Program-made: the position numbers and the translations under genes
Part shown: positions 42,737 through 52,888 of the stretch, piece by piece
How positions within the stretch are numbered: position 1 is the first letter of the stretch
Layout: the number at the start of each line of letters is the position of its first letter
DNA from: Bacteroidia bacterium
GTDB taxonomy: Bacteria > Bacteroidota > Bacteroidia > Chitinophagales > Chitinophagaceae
Direction of reading: 5' to 3'
NCBI GenBank assembly: GCA_030426665.1
Contig: JAUHYD010000010.1
Span: forward strand, 1 to 64,000
Length of the DNA stretch: 64,000 nucleotides
Notes under the pieces: model-generated
The model's database searches: none
Told to the model about the DNA's origin: nothing
Seen by the model: the letters and a program-made list of their open reading frames with translations, nothing else

Positions 42737-43917
42737 GCATATGCAACTTCATAAGCCAAACCACTAGGCGTGGCACCAATAGGCATATCCCTCTTTTGAG
42801 GAGTCGGTTCACAAATACTGTATTGCTGTCCTTTATATAATATTGGTGTCCCGACTGGCTTATCAAATTTCACAGCCACGGTTACATGCTCCGGATATGC
42901 TAATACAATCATCGGCAAATTATAAATCTCTTTTACCAGGCAAAAGAACAATGCTGCCCTATCTTCACAGTCACTACCCTCATACAGTAATGTTTGCTCC
43001 GGCAATAGCCTTTTTTCCTTTCCAAAATTCTTTCCATCCGGCTGATACAAAAATGCATATCTAGTAAATCGCATCAGATAGTCAATACCACGACGTGTTC
43101 CCATACTTCTGACATTGTCTTTCAATTGAGGAATCAGAGACTTATATGTCTCATTGCTCAACGGCATTTCAAAGTATAATTTGTAGTCTGCAACCGGATA
43201 ATTGGCAAATAGACTTTTAATCTTTGCATTCAACTTAACAGTGAAATGATAATTGACGTTTTGGTAGTTAAATGCCAGTTCCTTCTCGCTATAGTCGTCA
43301 GAAGTAAAACGCGGCAAGCTGGTTAATTTATATGAAAATGCCTTGACGGCACCCGGCACTTCAATATCCATTTCCCTGAACTTAGTTCTTTTGAAGTCGA
43401 TACTTCCGTAATCATGGTAGTTCAGACAAACGTATTTTTTCCCATTTCGTGTATGGTAAGGGATATCATAGATATCTTCATTACACTGAGCATAAAACAA
43501 TATCTTATCGTCAGATATGCTGATGGTAGCATCATAACCTGCACCGGATAACAAAAACCACTTGTAAAGTGTGTAACGCGCGTAATTACTAGCTTTGGGG
43601 CTTAAAATCTGAGCGGTATTTCTCACCAACTGATAAAACAACCAGTCGTCTTGTTTATGCTCATGACGGTAGTTGCTCAACGCTAAAATCAATGGCTCGT
43701 ACCCTCCGATCTTCATCTTATCATAAAACTCACTAATGCTTTCCTCCGACAGATTACTTTCAAAATCGACCAGTTTTATGTTAACATTATTCACACTGAA
43801 TGTATCCCCATAAAAATCAAAGCTCACGCTATGTATAGCACCTCTGTTTCCTGCAAAAACACTGGAAATTGCAGACAACATAACAAGAATTAATATAATT
43901 ACTTTCGTTTTTCTCAA
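42721..43917 (-). CDS. Secreted protein with transglutaminase-like region
   Basis: Signal peptide; LYEGSDCEDRAALFFCLVKEIYNLPMIVLAYPEHVTVAVKF has the Cys...His spacing of transglutaminase-like folds. Confidence 0.6.
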   Translation of the reverse strand: MRKTKVIILILVMLSAISSVFAGNRGAIHSVSFDFYGDTFSVNNVNIKLVDFESNLSEESISEFYDKMKIGGYEPLILALSNYRHEHKQDDWLFYQLVRNTAQILSPKASNYARYTLYKWFLLSGAGYDATISISDDKILFYAQCNEDIYDIPYHTRNGKKYVCLNYHDYGSIDFKRTKFREMDIEVPGAVKAFSYKLTSLPRFTSDDYSEKELAFNYQNVNYHFTVKLNAKIKSLFANYPVADYKLYFEMPLSNETYKSLIPQLKDNVRSMGTRRGIDYLMRFTRYAFLYQPDGKNFGKEKRLLPEQTLLYEGSDCEDRAALFFCLVKEIYNLPMIVLAYPEHVTVAVKFDKPVGTPILYKGQQYSICEPTPQKRDMPIGATPSGLAYEVAYAYNPE

Positions 43918-44133
43918 TTGTATGCCGCGCTTTTATTGTTAATGATAAATTTACGGAAACTTAACAATTAATTAATGTTAAGTTTTTCCAACCCTTGCAT
44001 AAATCGCAAAAATCCAGAAAATGCTAAGCTAAAAATGACAGGACCCTCACATTAAATTGAATAAACTGAAAACATCTTTACCTTTATCAGTACAGTACTG
44101 AATCATAATTTTCAAGTCTTATAATCACAAAAC

Positions 44134-45321
44134 ATGATATTAGATCACATCAAGAGTAAAGCAGAAGAATTCTTCCCGGACGTGCAAGCCATTCGCCACC
44201 ATATCCATTCGAATCCGGAGCTCTCGTTCAAGGAATATAATACGTCTGCATTTGTTTCAGCCAAACTGGATGAGATTGGCATTACCAATAAGAAAACCGT
44301 TGCGGGCACAGGCATAGTTGCGCTTATAGAAGGTAAGAACCCGGGTAAACGATGCATTGCGCTGCGTGCCGACATGGATGCGCTACCACTACAAGAAGCG
44401 AACACCACATCTTATCGCTCCAAAAACGACGGCATCATGCATGCTTGCGGCCATGACGTACATACAAGTTGCCTGCTCGGGGCGGCACGTATATTATACT
44501 CACTGAAAGATGAATGGGAAGGCACAATTAAGCTGATTTTTCAACCGGGTGAGGAAAAGCACCCCGGTGGAGCCAGCCTTATGATAGCTGACGGCGCATT
44601 GGAAAACCCTAAACCTGATGGCATTTTCGCGCTACACGTATATCCGCACCTGCCTACAGGTGCTACAGGATTCAGAGCCGGTCAGTATATGGCAAGTGCC
44701 GATGAGGTTTACATCACAATCGAAGGCAAGGGCGGACATGCAGCACTTCCCCATCAGACCGTCGATCCTATTTCAATTTCGGCACTGGTGATATCCGGCT
44801 TACAGCAAGTGATCTCCCGAAAAGGCAACCCACTAATTCCTTCGGTACTGACATTTGGCAAAATAGCCGGAGGCTTTGCAACCAACGTAATACCAGAGAA
44901 AGTTGAAATGCTGGGTACCTTCCGCACGATGGACGAAACATGGCGATATGAAGCGCACAAGTGGATAAAAGAGTTCACAGAACAGACCTGCGCTGCCTAT
45001 GGCGCAAAAGCAATAGTAGAAATCCCTGTTGGCTACCCTATGCTACACAACGACCCAGCACTTACCCAAAAAGCAACTACCTGGGCTGAAGCGTACGTAG
45101 GGAAAGAAAACGTACACGAACTGAATATGCGTATGGCTGCCGAGGACTTTAGTTTCTATACGCTTGAGGTTCCGGGTTGCTTCTTCAGGATAGGAACAAA
45201 CAAAGACGACAAAGAGTTTCTTGCCCCGGTACACAATCCACATTTTGACATCAACGAAGAATCTATGAAAACCGGAATGGGAATGATGGCCTGGTGCGCA
45301 ATCAATGCATTACAGCCCTAA
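44134..45321 (+). CDS. M20 family amidohydrolase (N-acyl-L-amino-acid/hippurate hydrolase-like)
   Basis: RADMDALPLQEANTTSYRSKNDGIMHACGHDVHTSCLLGAA; GEEKHPGGASLMI; AAEDFSFY. Confidence 0.94.
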   Translation: MILDHIKSKAEEFFPDVQAIRHHIHSNPELSFKEYNTSAFVSAKLDEIGITNKKTVAGTGIVALIEGKNPGKRCIALRADMDALPLQEANTTSYRSKNDGIMHACGHDVHTSCLLGAARILYSLKDEWEGTIKLIFQPGEEKHPGGASLMIADGALENPKPDGIFALHVYPHLPTGATGFRAGQYMASADEVYITIEGKGGHAALPHQTVDPISISALVISGLQQVISRKGNPLIPSVLTFGKIAGGFATNVIPEKVEMLGTFRTMDETWRYEAHKWIKEFTEQTCAAYGAKAIVEIPVGYPMLHNDPALTQKATTWAEAYVGKENVHELNMRMAAEDFSFYTLEVPGCFFRIGTNKDDKEFLAPVHNPHFDINEESMKTGMGMMAWCAINALQP

Positions 45322-45350
45322 AGGTTGACACCCAATTATATAAGCTAAAA

Positions 45351-45380
45351 AGCCCCTGCACCGGATTAGATGCAGGGGCT
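45351..45380 (+). terminator. Hairpin terminator
   Basis: AGCCCCTGCA / TGCAGGGGCT 10-bp perfect stem, 10-nt loop, between convergent genes. Confidence 0.8.
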
Positions 45381-45396
45381 CTCTAATTCGTTCTAT

Positions 45397-46746
45397 CTAT
45401 TGTTTCCGTAGGGGAACATTTGCCCTTGTTCTACCGTGCTCATCTTTCACCATCAGAATGTAATTACCTGTTGGTAAATCCTGCATAGTGAATGTGTTGA
45501 CTTTATTATCTCTAACAGTCCAATTCTGACTAACATTCCGTCCCATCATATCAAATAACAGTACGTGGTCAGAAGCTGTTAAACCAGTGACATTCAACAC
45601 CTCACCCGCCGGATTAGGATATGCCTTGATACTGTTCCGGCTATTAATAGCTTGCACATAGGTTGCGGTGTCAACCACTTCCACGTCTGCAACGGTATCC
45701 ATTGCATTCTTAATCTTTATATAGTTAAGTGCAGAGTCTACCGCATCATCACTAAACGCATAAAAGTAAGTAAAGCTTGACTGGTTGGCAGGCCGCATAC
45801 GAACAGCAGACGTTGTTCTGTAAGCAACGCTATCAGATGCACTATCTACGGGAGCAAGGTGTGCCACCCTAAACACCAACCCGATAGCAACATCGGCATT
45901 GCGATTTGCTCCGGCTGCGTAAAAAGAAGCACCAACTGTTGTACTCGTACCAGCAAACAAATCACTCATATCGGTCGATCCCGAAATAGGCCATGTAGTA
46001 TATATCATACATTTGGCATTTGTATCTGCTGTACCTAATGCCAGAGTTGAGGCTGGTCCGATAGTTGAATAAGCCGTAACAACAGTAGCGTCATGTGCAT
46101 TTGGCAACTGATAAGTGATAAAATTATTTGTACTGAAACTGCCACCTGTCCACGTCCTGTTATTGTCCGGGTCAACCGTACGCAAATAGTAGATATCATT
46201 CTTTGCTATAGACGCATGATTTATCAATGTTACCTTCAGGGTAAAGAAAAGCGCATTCGTATCTAAAGTTGTTTCCTGCCTTATGGTCATACTGTCAAAA
46301 GAACCTTCCCAAACCCCTATCACCTCACTACCACTTGTTGTATAGGAGACATTGGCTCCTGTCAGGGGCCCTCCTCCTCCTACACTGCTATCCCCCAAGC
46401 AGTTGTGAGCAAATGCGCGATTAGTATCAATTTGAATATTCCATCCCTCGAATGGAGTGCCGGGAACAAAGTAGTCTCCCATGTATTCCGGTGTTCCTAC
46501 TGTCCATCCATCCATTGCGGGATCTGCAACAAAACCCAATTTTGCACCTCCTCCGCTTGTTGACAAATGTGGATGATACCCGGTCGGAGGACCAGACGCT
46601 CCAAAATCACCATTATCGCATATACCTGCCTCTACATACTGTCCTTTAAGGAATACGCTTCCGCCGACCATTTGAGCGTTTGCTTTTGCAGCCATCACAA
46701 GACTGACTATCAACATTGAATTTCTGAATAATTTAAGTGAATCCAT
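45397..46746 (-). CDS. T9SS-secreted protein, tandem paralogue A
   Basis: GGSVFLKGQYVEAGICDNGDFGASGPPTGYHPH...; C-terminal IKAYPNPAGEVLNVTGL...NYILMVKDEHGRTRANVPLRKQ. Confidence 0.9.
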   Translation of the reverse strand: MDSLKLFRNSMLIVSLVMAAKANAQMVGGSVFLKGQYVEAGICDNGDFGASGPPTGYHPHLSTSGGGAKLGFVADPAMDGWTVGTPEYMGDYFVPGTPFEGWNIQIDTNRAFAHNCLGDSSVGGGGPLTGANVSYTTSGSEVIGVWEGSFDSMTIRQETTLDTNALFFTLKVTLINHASIAKNDIYYLRTVDPDNNRTWTGGSFSTNNFITYQLPNAHDATVVTAYSTIGPASTLALGTADTNAKCMIYTTWPISGSTDMSDLFAGTSTTVGASFYAAGANRNADVAIGLVFRVAHLAPVDSASDSVAYRTTSAVRMRPANQSSFTYFYAFSDDAVDSALNYIKIKNAMDTVADVEVVDTATYVQAINSRNSIKAYPNPAGEVLNVTGLTASDHVLLFDMMGRNVSQNWTVRDNKVNTFTMQDLPTGNYILMVKDEHGRTRANVPLRKQ

Positions 46747-46936
46747 TCGGTGTATATTAATAATTAATTTAAAAGCAACGACAATAATTTACAAAAGAAA
46801 AGGCTATTATGTCATCTATTAACATAGAAAACAATGATCAATCTTAGATGACAAAAAGTGAAAAACATCAAATGCAACGTCTAAACTATACCCCAAAAGC
46901 TGTACCTCCAGATGTGCATTCTTGTTTTCGTATCAA

Positions 46937-48286
46937 CTATTGTTTCCGTAGGGGAACATTTGCCCTTGTTCTACCGTGCTCATCTTTCACCATCAGGATG
47001 TAATTTCCTGTTGGTAAATCCTGCATAGTGAATGTGTTGACTTTATTATCTCTAACAGTCCAATTCTGACTAACATTCCGTCCCATCATATCAAATAACA
47101 GTACGTGGTCAGAAGCTGTTAAACCAGTGACGTTCAACACCTCACCCGCCGGATTAGGATATGCTTTGATGCTGCCCCGGCTGTTAATCGCCTTCACATA
47201 AGTAGTTGTCGTATCCACTACTTCCACATCAGCTATGGTATCCATTGCATTCTTAATCTTGATATAGTTAAGTGCGGAATCTACCGCATCATCGCTAAAC
47301 GCATAAAAGTAAGTAAAGCTTGACTGGTTGGCAGGCCGCATACGAACAGCAGACGTTGTTCTGTAGGCAACGCTATCAGATGCACTATCTACGGGAGCAA
47401 GGTGCGCCACCCTGAACACCAACCCAATAGCCACATCGGCATTATATGTGGCACCGGCAGCATAATGAGATGTCCCGATGGTGGTTGCCGTACCGGCAAA
47501 CAAATCACTCATGTCAGTAGTCCCGGATATAGGCCATGCTGAATATATCATGCACCTAGCATTTGTATCAGCCGTTCCCAACGACAAACTTGAAGCGGGA
47601 CCCGAAAACGAATTTGCTGTTACTACCGTTGCGTCGTGGACATTAGGCAACTGGTATGTAATAACATTGTTTGTAACAAAACTACCTCCTACCCATGTCT
47701 GATTATTGTCCGGATCAACGCTACGTAAATAGTATATATCGTCCTTTGCGACGGAGGCATTATTTATCAATGTCACCTTCATAGTAAAGAACAGCGCATT
47801 GGTATCAAGTGTTGTTTCCTGCCTGACGGTCATGCTGTCAAACGAACCTTCCCATACGCCTACCACTTCACTTCCACTTGTTGTATAAGATACATTCGCG
47901 CCCGTAAGGGTGCCTCCGCCGACTGTAGTATAACCCATGCAACTGTGGGCATAAGAGCGGATTGGTCCGATCTGTATATTCCATCCTTCAAATGGCGAAC
48001 CGGGAACAAAGTAGTCTCCCATATATGCCGGCGTGCCAACTGCCCAGCCATCCATAGCAGGATCGGCCACAAAACCCAACTTAGCGCCACCTCCGCTAAA
48101 AGTCAGGTGCGGATGGTAACCTGCCGGCGGGCTTGCGGCACCAAAATCGCCGTTATCGCATATGCCTGCCTCCACATATCTCCCCTTCAGGAATACGCTT
48201 CCGCCAACCATTTGAGCTGTTACATTTGCAGCGAAAAAAAGCCCTGCCGCGAACATTGAAAATCTTAGTAGTGTACTGGTTTTCAT
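46937..48286 (-). CDS. T9SS-secreted protein, tandem paralogue B
   Basis: Highly similar to 45397..46746, including an almost identical C-terminal domain; ATG 48286 preferred. Confidence 0.9.
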   Translation of the reverse strand: MKTSTLLRFSMFAAGLFFAANVTAQMVGGSVFLKGRYVEAGICDNGDFGAASPPAGYHPHLTFSGGGAKLGFVADPAMDGWAVGTPAYMGDYFVPGSPFEGWNIQIGPIRSYAHSCMGYTTVGGGTLTGANVSYTTSGSEVVGVWEGSFDSMTVRQETTLDTNALFFTMKVTLINNASVAKDDIYYLRSVDPDNNQTWVGGSFVTNNVITYQLPNVHDATVVTANSFSGPASSLSLGTADTNARCMIYSAWPISGTTDMSDLFAGTATTIGTSHYAAGATYNADVAIGLVFRVAHLAPVDSASDSVAYRTTSAVRMRPANQSSFTYFYAFSDDAVDSALNYIKIKNAMDTIADVEVVDTTTTYVKAINSRGSIKAYPNPAGEVLNVTGLTASDHVLLFDMMGRNVSQNWTVRDNKVNTFTMQDLPTGNYILMVKDEHGRTRANVPLRKQ

Positions 48287-48437
48287 CAGGTATATCAATT
48301 TAGTATACCTAAAGCTACCAAACATAGTAACAACAACACTCATTTATTCGTACTTTTTTCGGCGAAAAAGAGAATAAAAATGAAATTTTAAATCAATAGT
48401 TAATATTATTGATACACATTAACAAAAGAATCTCTCA

Positions 48438-50237
48438 TTAAACCCTTGAAACGGGTGCCTCACGTGGCTCATCTTTCCTTTCTCCTATCTGCTGGCGCCA
48501 CATCGCATAATACAATCCTTTTTCGTCCAGCAGATTTTTGTGGGTGCCGGTTTCAATAACCTTACCCTTTTCCAAAACGTAAATTCTATCGGCATGCATA
48601 ATCGTTGAAAGCCTGTGTGCAATCATTATGGTGATGTGCTGACGCTTACCGGTAATAGACCGGATGGTCTGAGAAATTTCGTCTTCTGTCAAAGAGTCTA
48701 ATGCAGAGGTAGCCTCGTCAAAAATCAATAGCCGCGGGTGGCGGAGCAATGCTCTGGCAATAGACACTCTTTGTCGTTCGCCTCCGGATAGCTTCAGCCC
48801 ACCTTCCCCTATCACTGTTTCTAAACCTTTTTCTGCACGTGCAAGCAAGTTCTCGCACGATGCCTGCTTCAGCACTTCATGGATTTGTTCATCGGTTGCA
48901 GTTGGGTTTACGAAAAGCAGATTCTCCCTGATAGTACCGGAAAACAACTGAGGGTCCTGCGATACAAGCCCCATCTGACGCCGCAGCTCTTCGTAGTCAA
49001 TATCTGCTTCTGAAAAACCATTGTAAAATATATGCCCGGACTTTGGTTGATAAAGCCCGACCAACATTTTTACTAATGTAGTCTTCCCGCTTCCGGAGGG
49101 TCCCACAAACGCTATTGTTTCTCCTATCTTTACGTCAAACGAAATACCGTCGATTGCCGGCCTTGAAGCGGAGCTATGCTGAAACATCACTTCCTTATAG
49201 GTGACCTCCTTTATATCGTTAATAACCTTTGGCTGTACCGGTGAATATTCTACCGGCTTCTTTAATAAATCCTGAAGATTACCAAGCGACGCTTCGGCTT
49301 CACGATAAGACATTATCACGTTTCCGATTTCCTGCATAGGACCAAAAATGAAAAACGAATAAAATATCAGAGTAAGATACTGACCGGGAGAAATAGCGCC
49401 CTTGTATATAAAGAACAGCAGACTCATCACGATGGTCTGTCGGAGCAAGTTGACAAACGTACCCTGTATAAAGGATATGGTACGGATACTGCGCACCTTT
49501 CTCAGTTCCAGCTTAAGTATCTTTATTGTGGATGCATTCAACCTGCGTATCTCCTGATGGGTAAGTCCCAGACTTTTCACCAACTCAATATTACGCAACG
49601 ACTCGGTAGTGGTACCTGCCAGGGCATTCGTTTCCTTAACTATATTCTTCTGAACAATCTTTATTCTTTTACTAAGCTTGCTGGTAAGTATTGCTAAAAC
49701 AGTTGCTCCACCCACATATATTAGCGGCAGCAAAGGGCTTAACGAAAACGCATAAATAATTACAAACACAATCCCAATAACCGTAGGCAACAGGACATTA
49801 AAGAAAGAGGTTATAAACTTCTCGCAATCTGCTCTGACTTTTTGCAAGATAGAAAGTGTCTGCCCGCTGCTCTGGTCCTCAAACTCGTGATATGGTAGCC
49901 GAAGCGCATGCCGCAACCCGTCGGTATATAGCCTTGCTCCATACTTCTGTATCACAACATTCACGACATAGTCTTGTATGTTTTTGGCAATACGTGACAC
50001 CATTGCCACACCTATAAGTGCGCCTATTAAGAGGAGTGCCCCCCTCATATAAGTGCCCAGGTCTCTATGCAGCAATCCTGCCTTATCTTCGGTGAGTGGG
50101 TGATTCACAAACCTGTCCAGTAACTTACCTGCAATAAGCGGATCAAGCAGCGAAAAACTTTGATTAATTGCCGCTAATAATATAGCAAGCAATATCATCA
50201 ACTTATACCGACTCAGGTATTGCATTAACAACTTCAT
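48438..50237 (-). CDS. ABC transporter ATP-binding/permease (MsbA-like exporter half-transporter)
   Basis: N-terminal 6-TM region; GPSGSGKTTLVKMLVGLY; LSGGERQRVSIARALLRHPRLLIFDEATSALD; ATG 50237 preferred. Confidence 0.93.
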   Translation of the reverse strand: MKLLMQYLSRYKLMILLAILLAAINQSFSLLDPLIAGKLLDRFVNHPLTEDKAGLLHRDLGTYMRGALLLIGALIGVAMVSRIAKNIQDYVVNVVIQKYGARLYTDGLRHALRLPYHEFEDQSSGQTLSILQKVRADCEKFITSFFNVLLPTVIGIVFVIIYAFSLSPLLPLIYVGGATVLAILTSKLSKRIKIVQKNIVKETNALAGTTTESLRNIELVKSLGLTHQEIRRLNASTIKILKLELRKVRSIRTISFIQGTFVNLLRQTIVMSLLFFIYKGAISPGQYLTLIFYSFFIFGPMQEIGNVIMSYREAEASLGNLQDLLKKPVEYSPVQPKVINDIKEVTYKEVMFQHSSASRPAIDGISFDVKIGETIAFVGPSGSGKTTLVKMLVGLYQPKSGHIFYNGFSEADIDYEELRRQMGLVSQDPQLFSGTIRENLLFVNPTATDEQIHEVLKQASCENLLARAEKGLETVIGEGGLKLSGGERQRVSIARALLRHPRLLIFDEATSALDSLTEDEISQTIRSITGKRQHITIMIAHRLSTIMHADRIYVLEKGKVIETGTHKNLLDEKGLYYAMWRQQIGERKDEPREAPVSRV

Positions 50238-50439
50238 AGCAACAAAGGTAATAAGTGTAGGTACATCTTGCAGCAAAAACAATATTGCGATTCGTTATAG
50301 AGATATACCTCTGTTTTTCTACTATCGGGATATCTGCCCCCCTCCTGTTTGATGCTTGCCAATTATTTGTCGGCACCTTGATTAACGGATTTAAGAAAAA
50401 CAGGATACCGTGTTGTTGATGAAACAAAAGAGCTATCAT

Positions 50440-50447
50440 TAATTTAT
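50440..50447. repeat. 8-bp target-site duplication, left copy (TAATTTAT)
   Basis: Identical to 54230..54237, immediately outside the inverted repeats. Confidence 0.93.
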
Positions 50448-50470
50448 GGTAACTATATAGTTTAGTGTAC
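50448..50470 (+). repeat. Left terminal inverted repeat
   Basis: GGTAACTATATAGTTTAGTGTAC; 22/23 identical to reverse complement of 54207..54229. Confidence 0.95.
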
Positions 50471-50503
50471 TAAGAATAACAATAATACATAACGTTTCCG
50501 CAC

Positions 50504-50528
50504 GCCGCTCACATCGAGCGGCTTTTTT
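50504..50528 (+). terminator. Terminator just inside the left end of the transposon
   Basis: GCCGCTC-ACATC-GAGCGGC followed by TTTTTTT. Confidence 0.85.
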
Positions 50529-50556
50529 TATTCCTTAAACTTCAAAACTTAATAAG

Positions 50557-50973
50557 ATGAAAAACGCAATCTACATTAACAACTACGATAGCTACATTAC
50601 TAATGAAGCATTATCCGTAATATTCAACAACATCAGCATTGACCCACAACACGAGTTTGACAGCGAAGTTAAAGTAACATTATGGCATCTATCCGTAACT
50701 AAGACGGGATATGGACATTGGAAGGTATCAGTTGAACTGGAACTTAACGAGCGCAAACTAACAATCACTCATACCACTACCGACAGCATGAGCATTGACG
50801 ACTACAACAGCGAAGAAGGTGATATAGATGGCGATTGGGATGCAGAAACAGAAACATGGAGCAAAGATGCAGAAGAACGCCGCCCCCGTGGATTTGGCTC
50901 ATTATTGAGCCAGTGTATTACCAATAATGAAGAGGAAATAATCAACTTCGTATTAGAAGCCGATGAAGAGTAA
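50557..50973 (+). CDS. Transposon passenger protein, acidic, unknown function
   Basis: 138 aa ORF with upstream purine-rich stretch, followed by its own terminator; no family recognised. Confidence 0.75.
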   Translation: MKNAIYINNYDSYITNEALSVIFNNISIDPQHEFDSEVKVTLWHLSVTKTGYGHWKVSVELELNERKLTITHTTTDSMSIDDYNSEEGDIDGDWDAETETWSKDAEERRPRGFGSLLSQCITNNEEEIINFVLEADEE

Positions 50974-50977
50974 TTAC

Positions 50978-51003
50978 CCGCCTGTAACGGCAGGCGGTTT
51001 TTA
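50978..51003 (+). terminator. Terminator after passenger gene
   Basis: CCGCCTG-TAACGG-CAGGCGG-TTTTT. Confidence 0.85.
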
Positions 51004-51046
51004 TCCTTAATTCGCTTTATCTTCATTTTCTAAATGCAAATTATAC

Positions 51047-52081
51047 ATGAAGGAAATATTTGCAGTACGCAACTTCAATACTTTCTTTGAAATGGTATCG
51101 GCACTACCTGACGATGCCGCCTGCCGACAGTACCTTGAACAAATATTGTGGACTAATGGCACTCCAACTTGCCCCGATTGCAAAAGCAACGAACACTATA
51201 AGCTATCATCCAAAGGTGAATTCAAAGGACAATACAAATGCAAAGAATGTAAGAAACGCTACACCGTAGCAATCGGAACAATCTTTGAAGGCTCACACAT
51301 CGGGTACAAAAAGTGGTTTGTCGCTATCTACTTATTTCAAGCACACAAAAAAGGTATCAGTTCTTTACAGTTATCCCGTGATTTAGGACTAACACAAAAA
51401 ACGTGTTGGTTCATGCTACATCGAATACGAAAAGTAATGGGCGTTACTGATGATGAAGTACAATTGGACGGCACAGTGCAACTCGATGAAACCTTTGTAG
51501 GCGGCAAGAACAAAAACAGGCATTGGGATAAGAAAGTACCACAATCACAAGGCAGGGCGCACATTGACAAAACGCCAGTTTTAGGCATATTGCAGCAAGC
51601 AGAGAAAGAAGTAATCGAGCGACCGCACAAAGTAATCCCAGGCAAAATTGTAAAGGAAACAATCTACCTCAAAAATGCAGTAGTTAAATGTGCAGTTGTA
51701 CCCGACACCAAAGGGGATACACTAAAGCCCATCATTAATAAACACGTTAAAGACGGCAGCATTATTGTGTCGGATGAATGGCAAGCCTATCAAGGCTTGA
51801 ACGCTAAATATGACCATCGGACAATTGACCATCGAGCCAAACAATACGTTGACCAAGCAGGAAATACAACCAATGCCGTAGAAGGTTTTTGGACATGGTT
51901 AAAGCGTAGCAACATGGGCGTTTATCACGTTTTGAGCCGCAAGCATTTACAAGCATATGCCAACGAAAACGCCTTTAGATACAACAATTTCAGGCTTAAA
52001 GACAAGCCGAGATTTGACCTTACTTTACAGCAGTCCAACACGCCACGACTTACTTACAAACAACTCATAGGTAAAAAGTAA
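51047..52081 (+). CDS. IS1595 family (ISXO2-like) transposase
   Basis: N-terminal zinc ribbon CPDCKSN...YKCKECKKRYTVAIGTIFEGSHIGYKKWF; catalytic core QLDETFVGGKNKNRH...VSDEWQAYQGL...TNAVEGFWTWLKRSNMGVYHVLS. Confidence 0.95.
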   Translation: MKEIFAVRNFNTFFEMVSALPDDAACRQYLEQILWTNGTPTCPDCKSNEHYKLSSKGEFKGQYKCKECKKRYTVAIGTIFEGSHIGYKKWFVAIYLFQAHKKGISSLQLSRDLGLTQKTCWFMLHRIRKVMGVTDDEVQLDGTVQLDETFVGGKNKNRHWDKKVPQSQGRAHIDKTPVLGILQQAEKEVIERPHKVIPGKIVKETIYLKNAVVKCAVVPDTKGDTLKPIINKHVKDGSIIVSDEWQAYQGLNAKYDHRTIDHRAKQYVDQAGNTTNAVEGFWTWLKRSNMGVYHVLSRKHLQAYANENAFRYNNFRLKDKPRFDLTLQQSNTPRLTYKQLIGKK

Positions 52082-52174
52082 ACACACAACACAGCAAAGC
52101 ATTCACAGCCACTACTCAAACACGGGTAGGGGCTTAACTATTTTTTCTATTTCTTAACCAAAAAACAATTCAAA

Positions 52175-52528
52175 ATGAAAAAACAATTCAATCCGGGAAT
52201 TGCTGACGTAATCCCACCAGTACACCAATTCCTAAAGCCTATTCTGAACGTAGAAAATGTAAATAAAGCCTACGCACATTTAGTACCCTTTCCGGTTACT
52301 AAATGTGCTGAAATAGTGCTGCAGGATACAAGGGAGTTCTATCGTAAATGGCGGGAAAAAGTTTGCAAAACCTCAGACATTAAAATACAAACAGAATGGG
52401 CGCAAAAATTCAACACCCTGCTACAATCAATCAACTGCACAGAAATGACCGTATCACAATGGACACAACACTTTCGTTATTGGATACACTATGAAATGAA
52501 TGATACACCAATTTCATCGGTGCATTAA
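52175..52528 (+). CDS. Transposon passenger protein, unknown function
   Basis: 117 aa ORF inside the element, no family recognised. Confidence 0.65.
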   Translation: MKKQFNPGIADVIPPVHQFLKPILNVENVNKAYAHLVPFPVTKCAEIVLQDTREFYRKWREKVCKTSDIKIQTEWAQKFNTLLQSINCTEMTVSQWTQHFRYWIHYEMNDTPISSVH

Positions 52529-52530
52529 AA

Positions 52531-52713
52531 CTACGAATATTCTTTATTGAGCATTTTGATTATTTCGTCTTGCTCGTAATCCTCATCCAAACCCGATCCT
52601 CGTGTATGTTGATTATTATTACCGCTTATTTGATATGCTCGTATCTCAACAAGCATATACAATATGGCATCCAATTTCTTATCAGACGGAATAGTTAGTT
52701 TCTCAACTGGCAT
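52531..52713 (-). CDS. Small acidic passenger ORF, unknown function
   Basis: 60 aa from internal Met (MPVEKLTIPSDKKLDAILYMLVEIRAYQISG...); plausible but short. Confidence 0.45.
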   Translation of the reverse strand: MPVEKLTIPSDKKLDAILYMLVEIRAYQISGNNNQHTRGSGLDEDYEQDEIIKMLNKEYS

Positions 52714-52845
52714 AATATAAAGTTTGCTACAATATACACACATTATAGATGCGATACAACTTGTATCTCGACAAAAATCTATATCTATCTACCTACCTAT
52801 TACATACTTTTATTCAACCATCACAAGGTTCGCCAAAACAAAAAA

Positions 52846-52874
52846 AAGCCCCGCAATCACACTTTGCGGGGCTT
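52846..52874 (-). terminator. Terminator for passenger lipoprotein gene
   Basis: AAGCCCCGCAA-TCACACT-TTGCGGGGCTT with A-run on + strand. Confidence 0.85.
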
Positions 52875-52888
52875 CCCTTTACGCTTTA

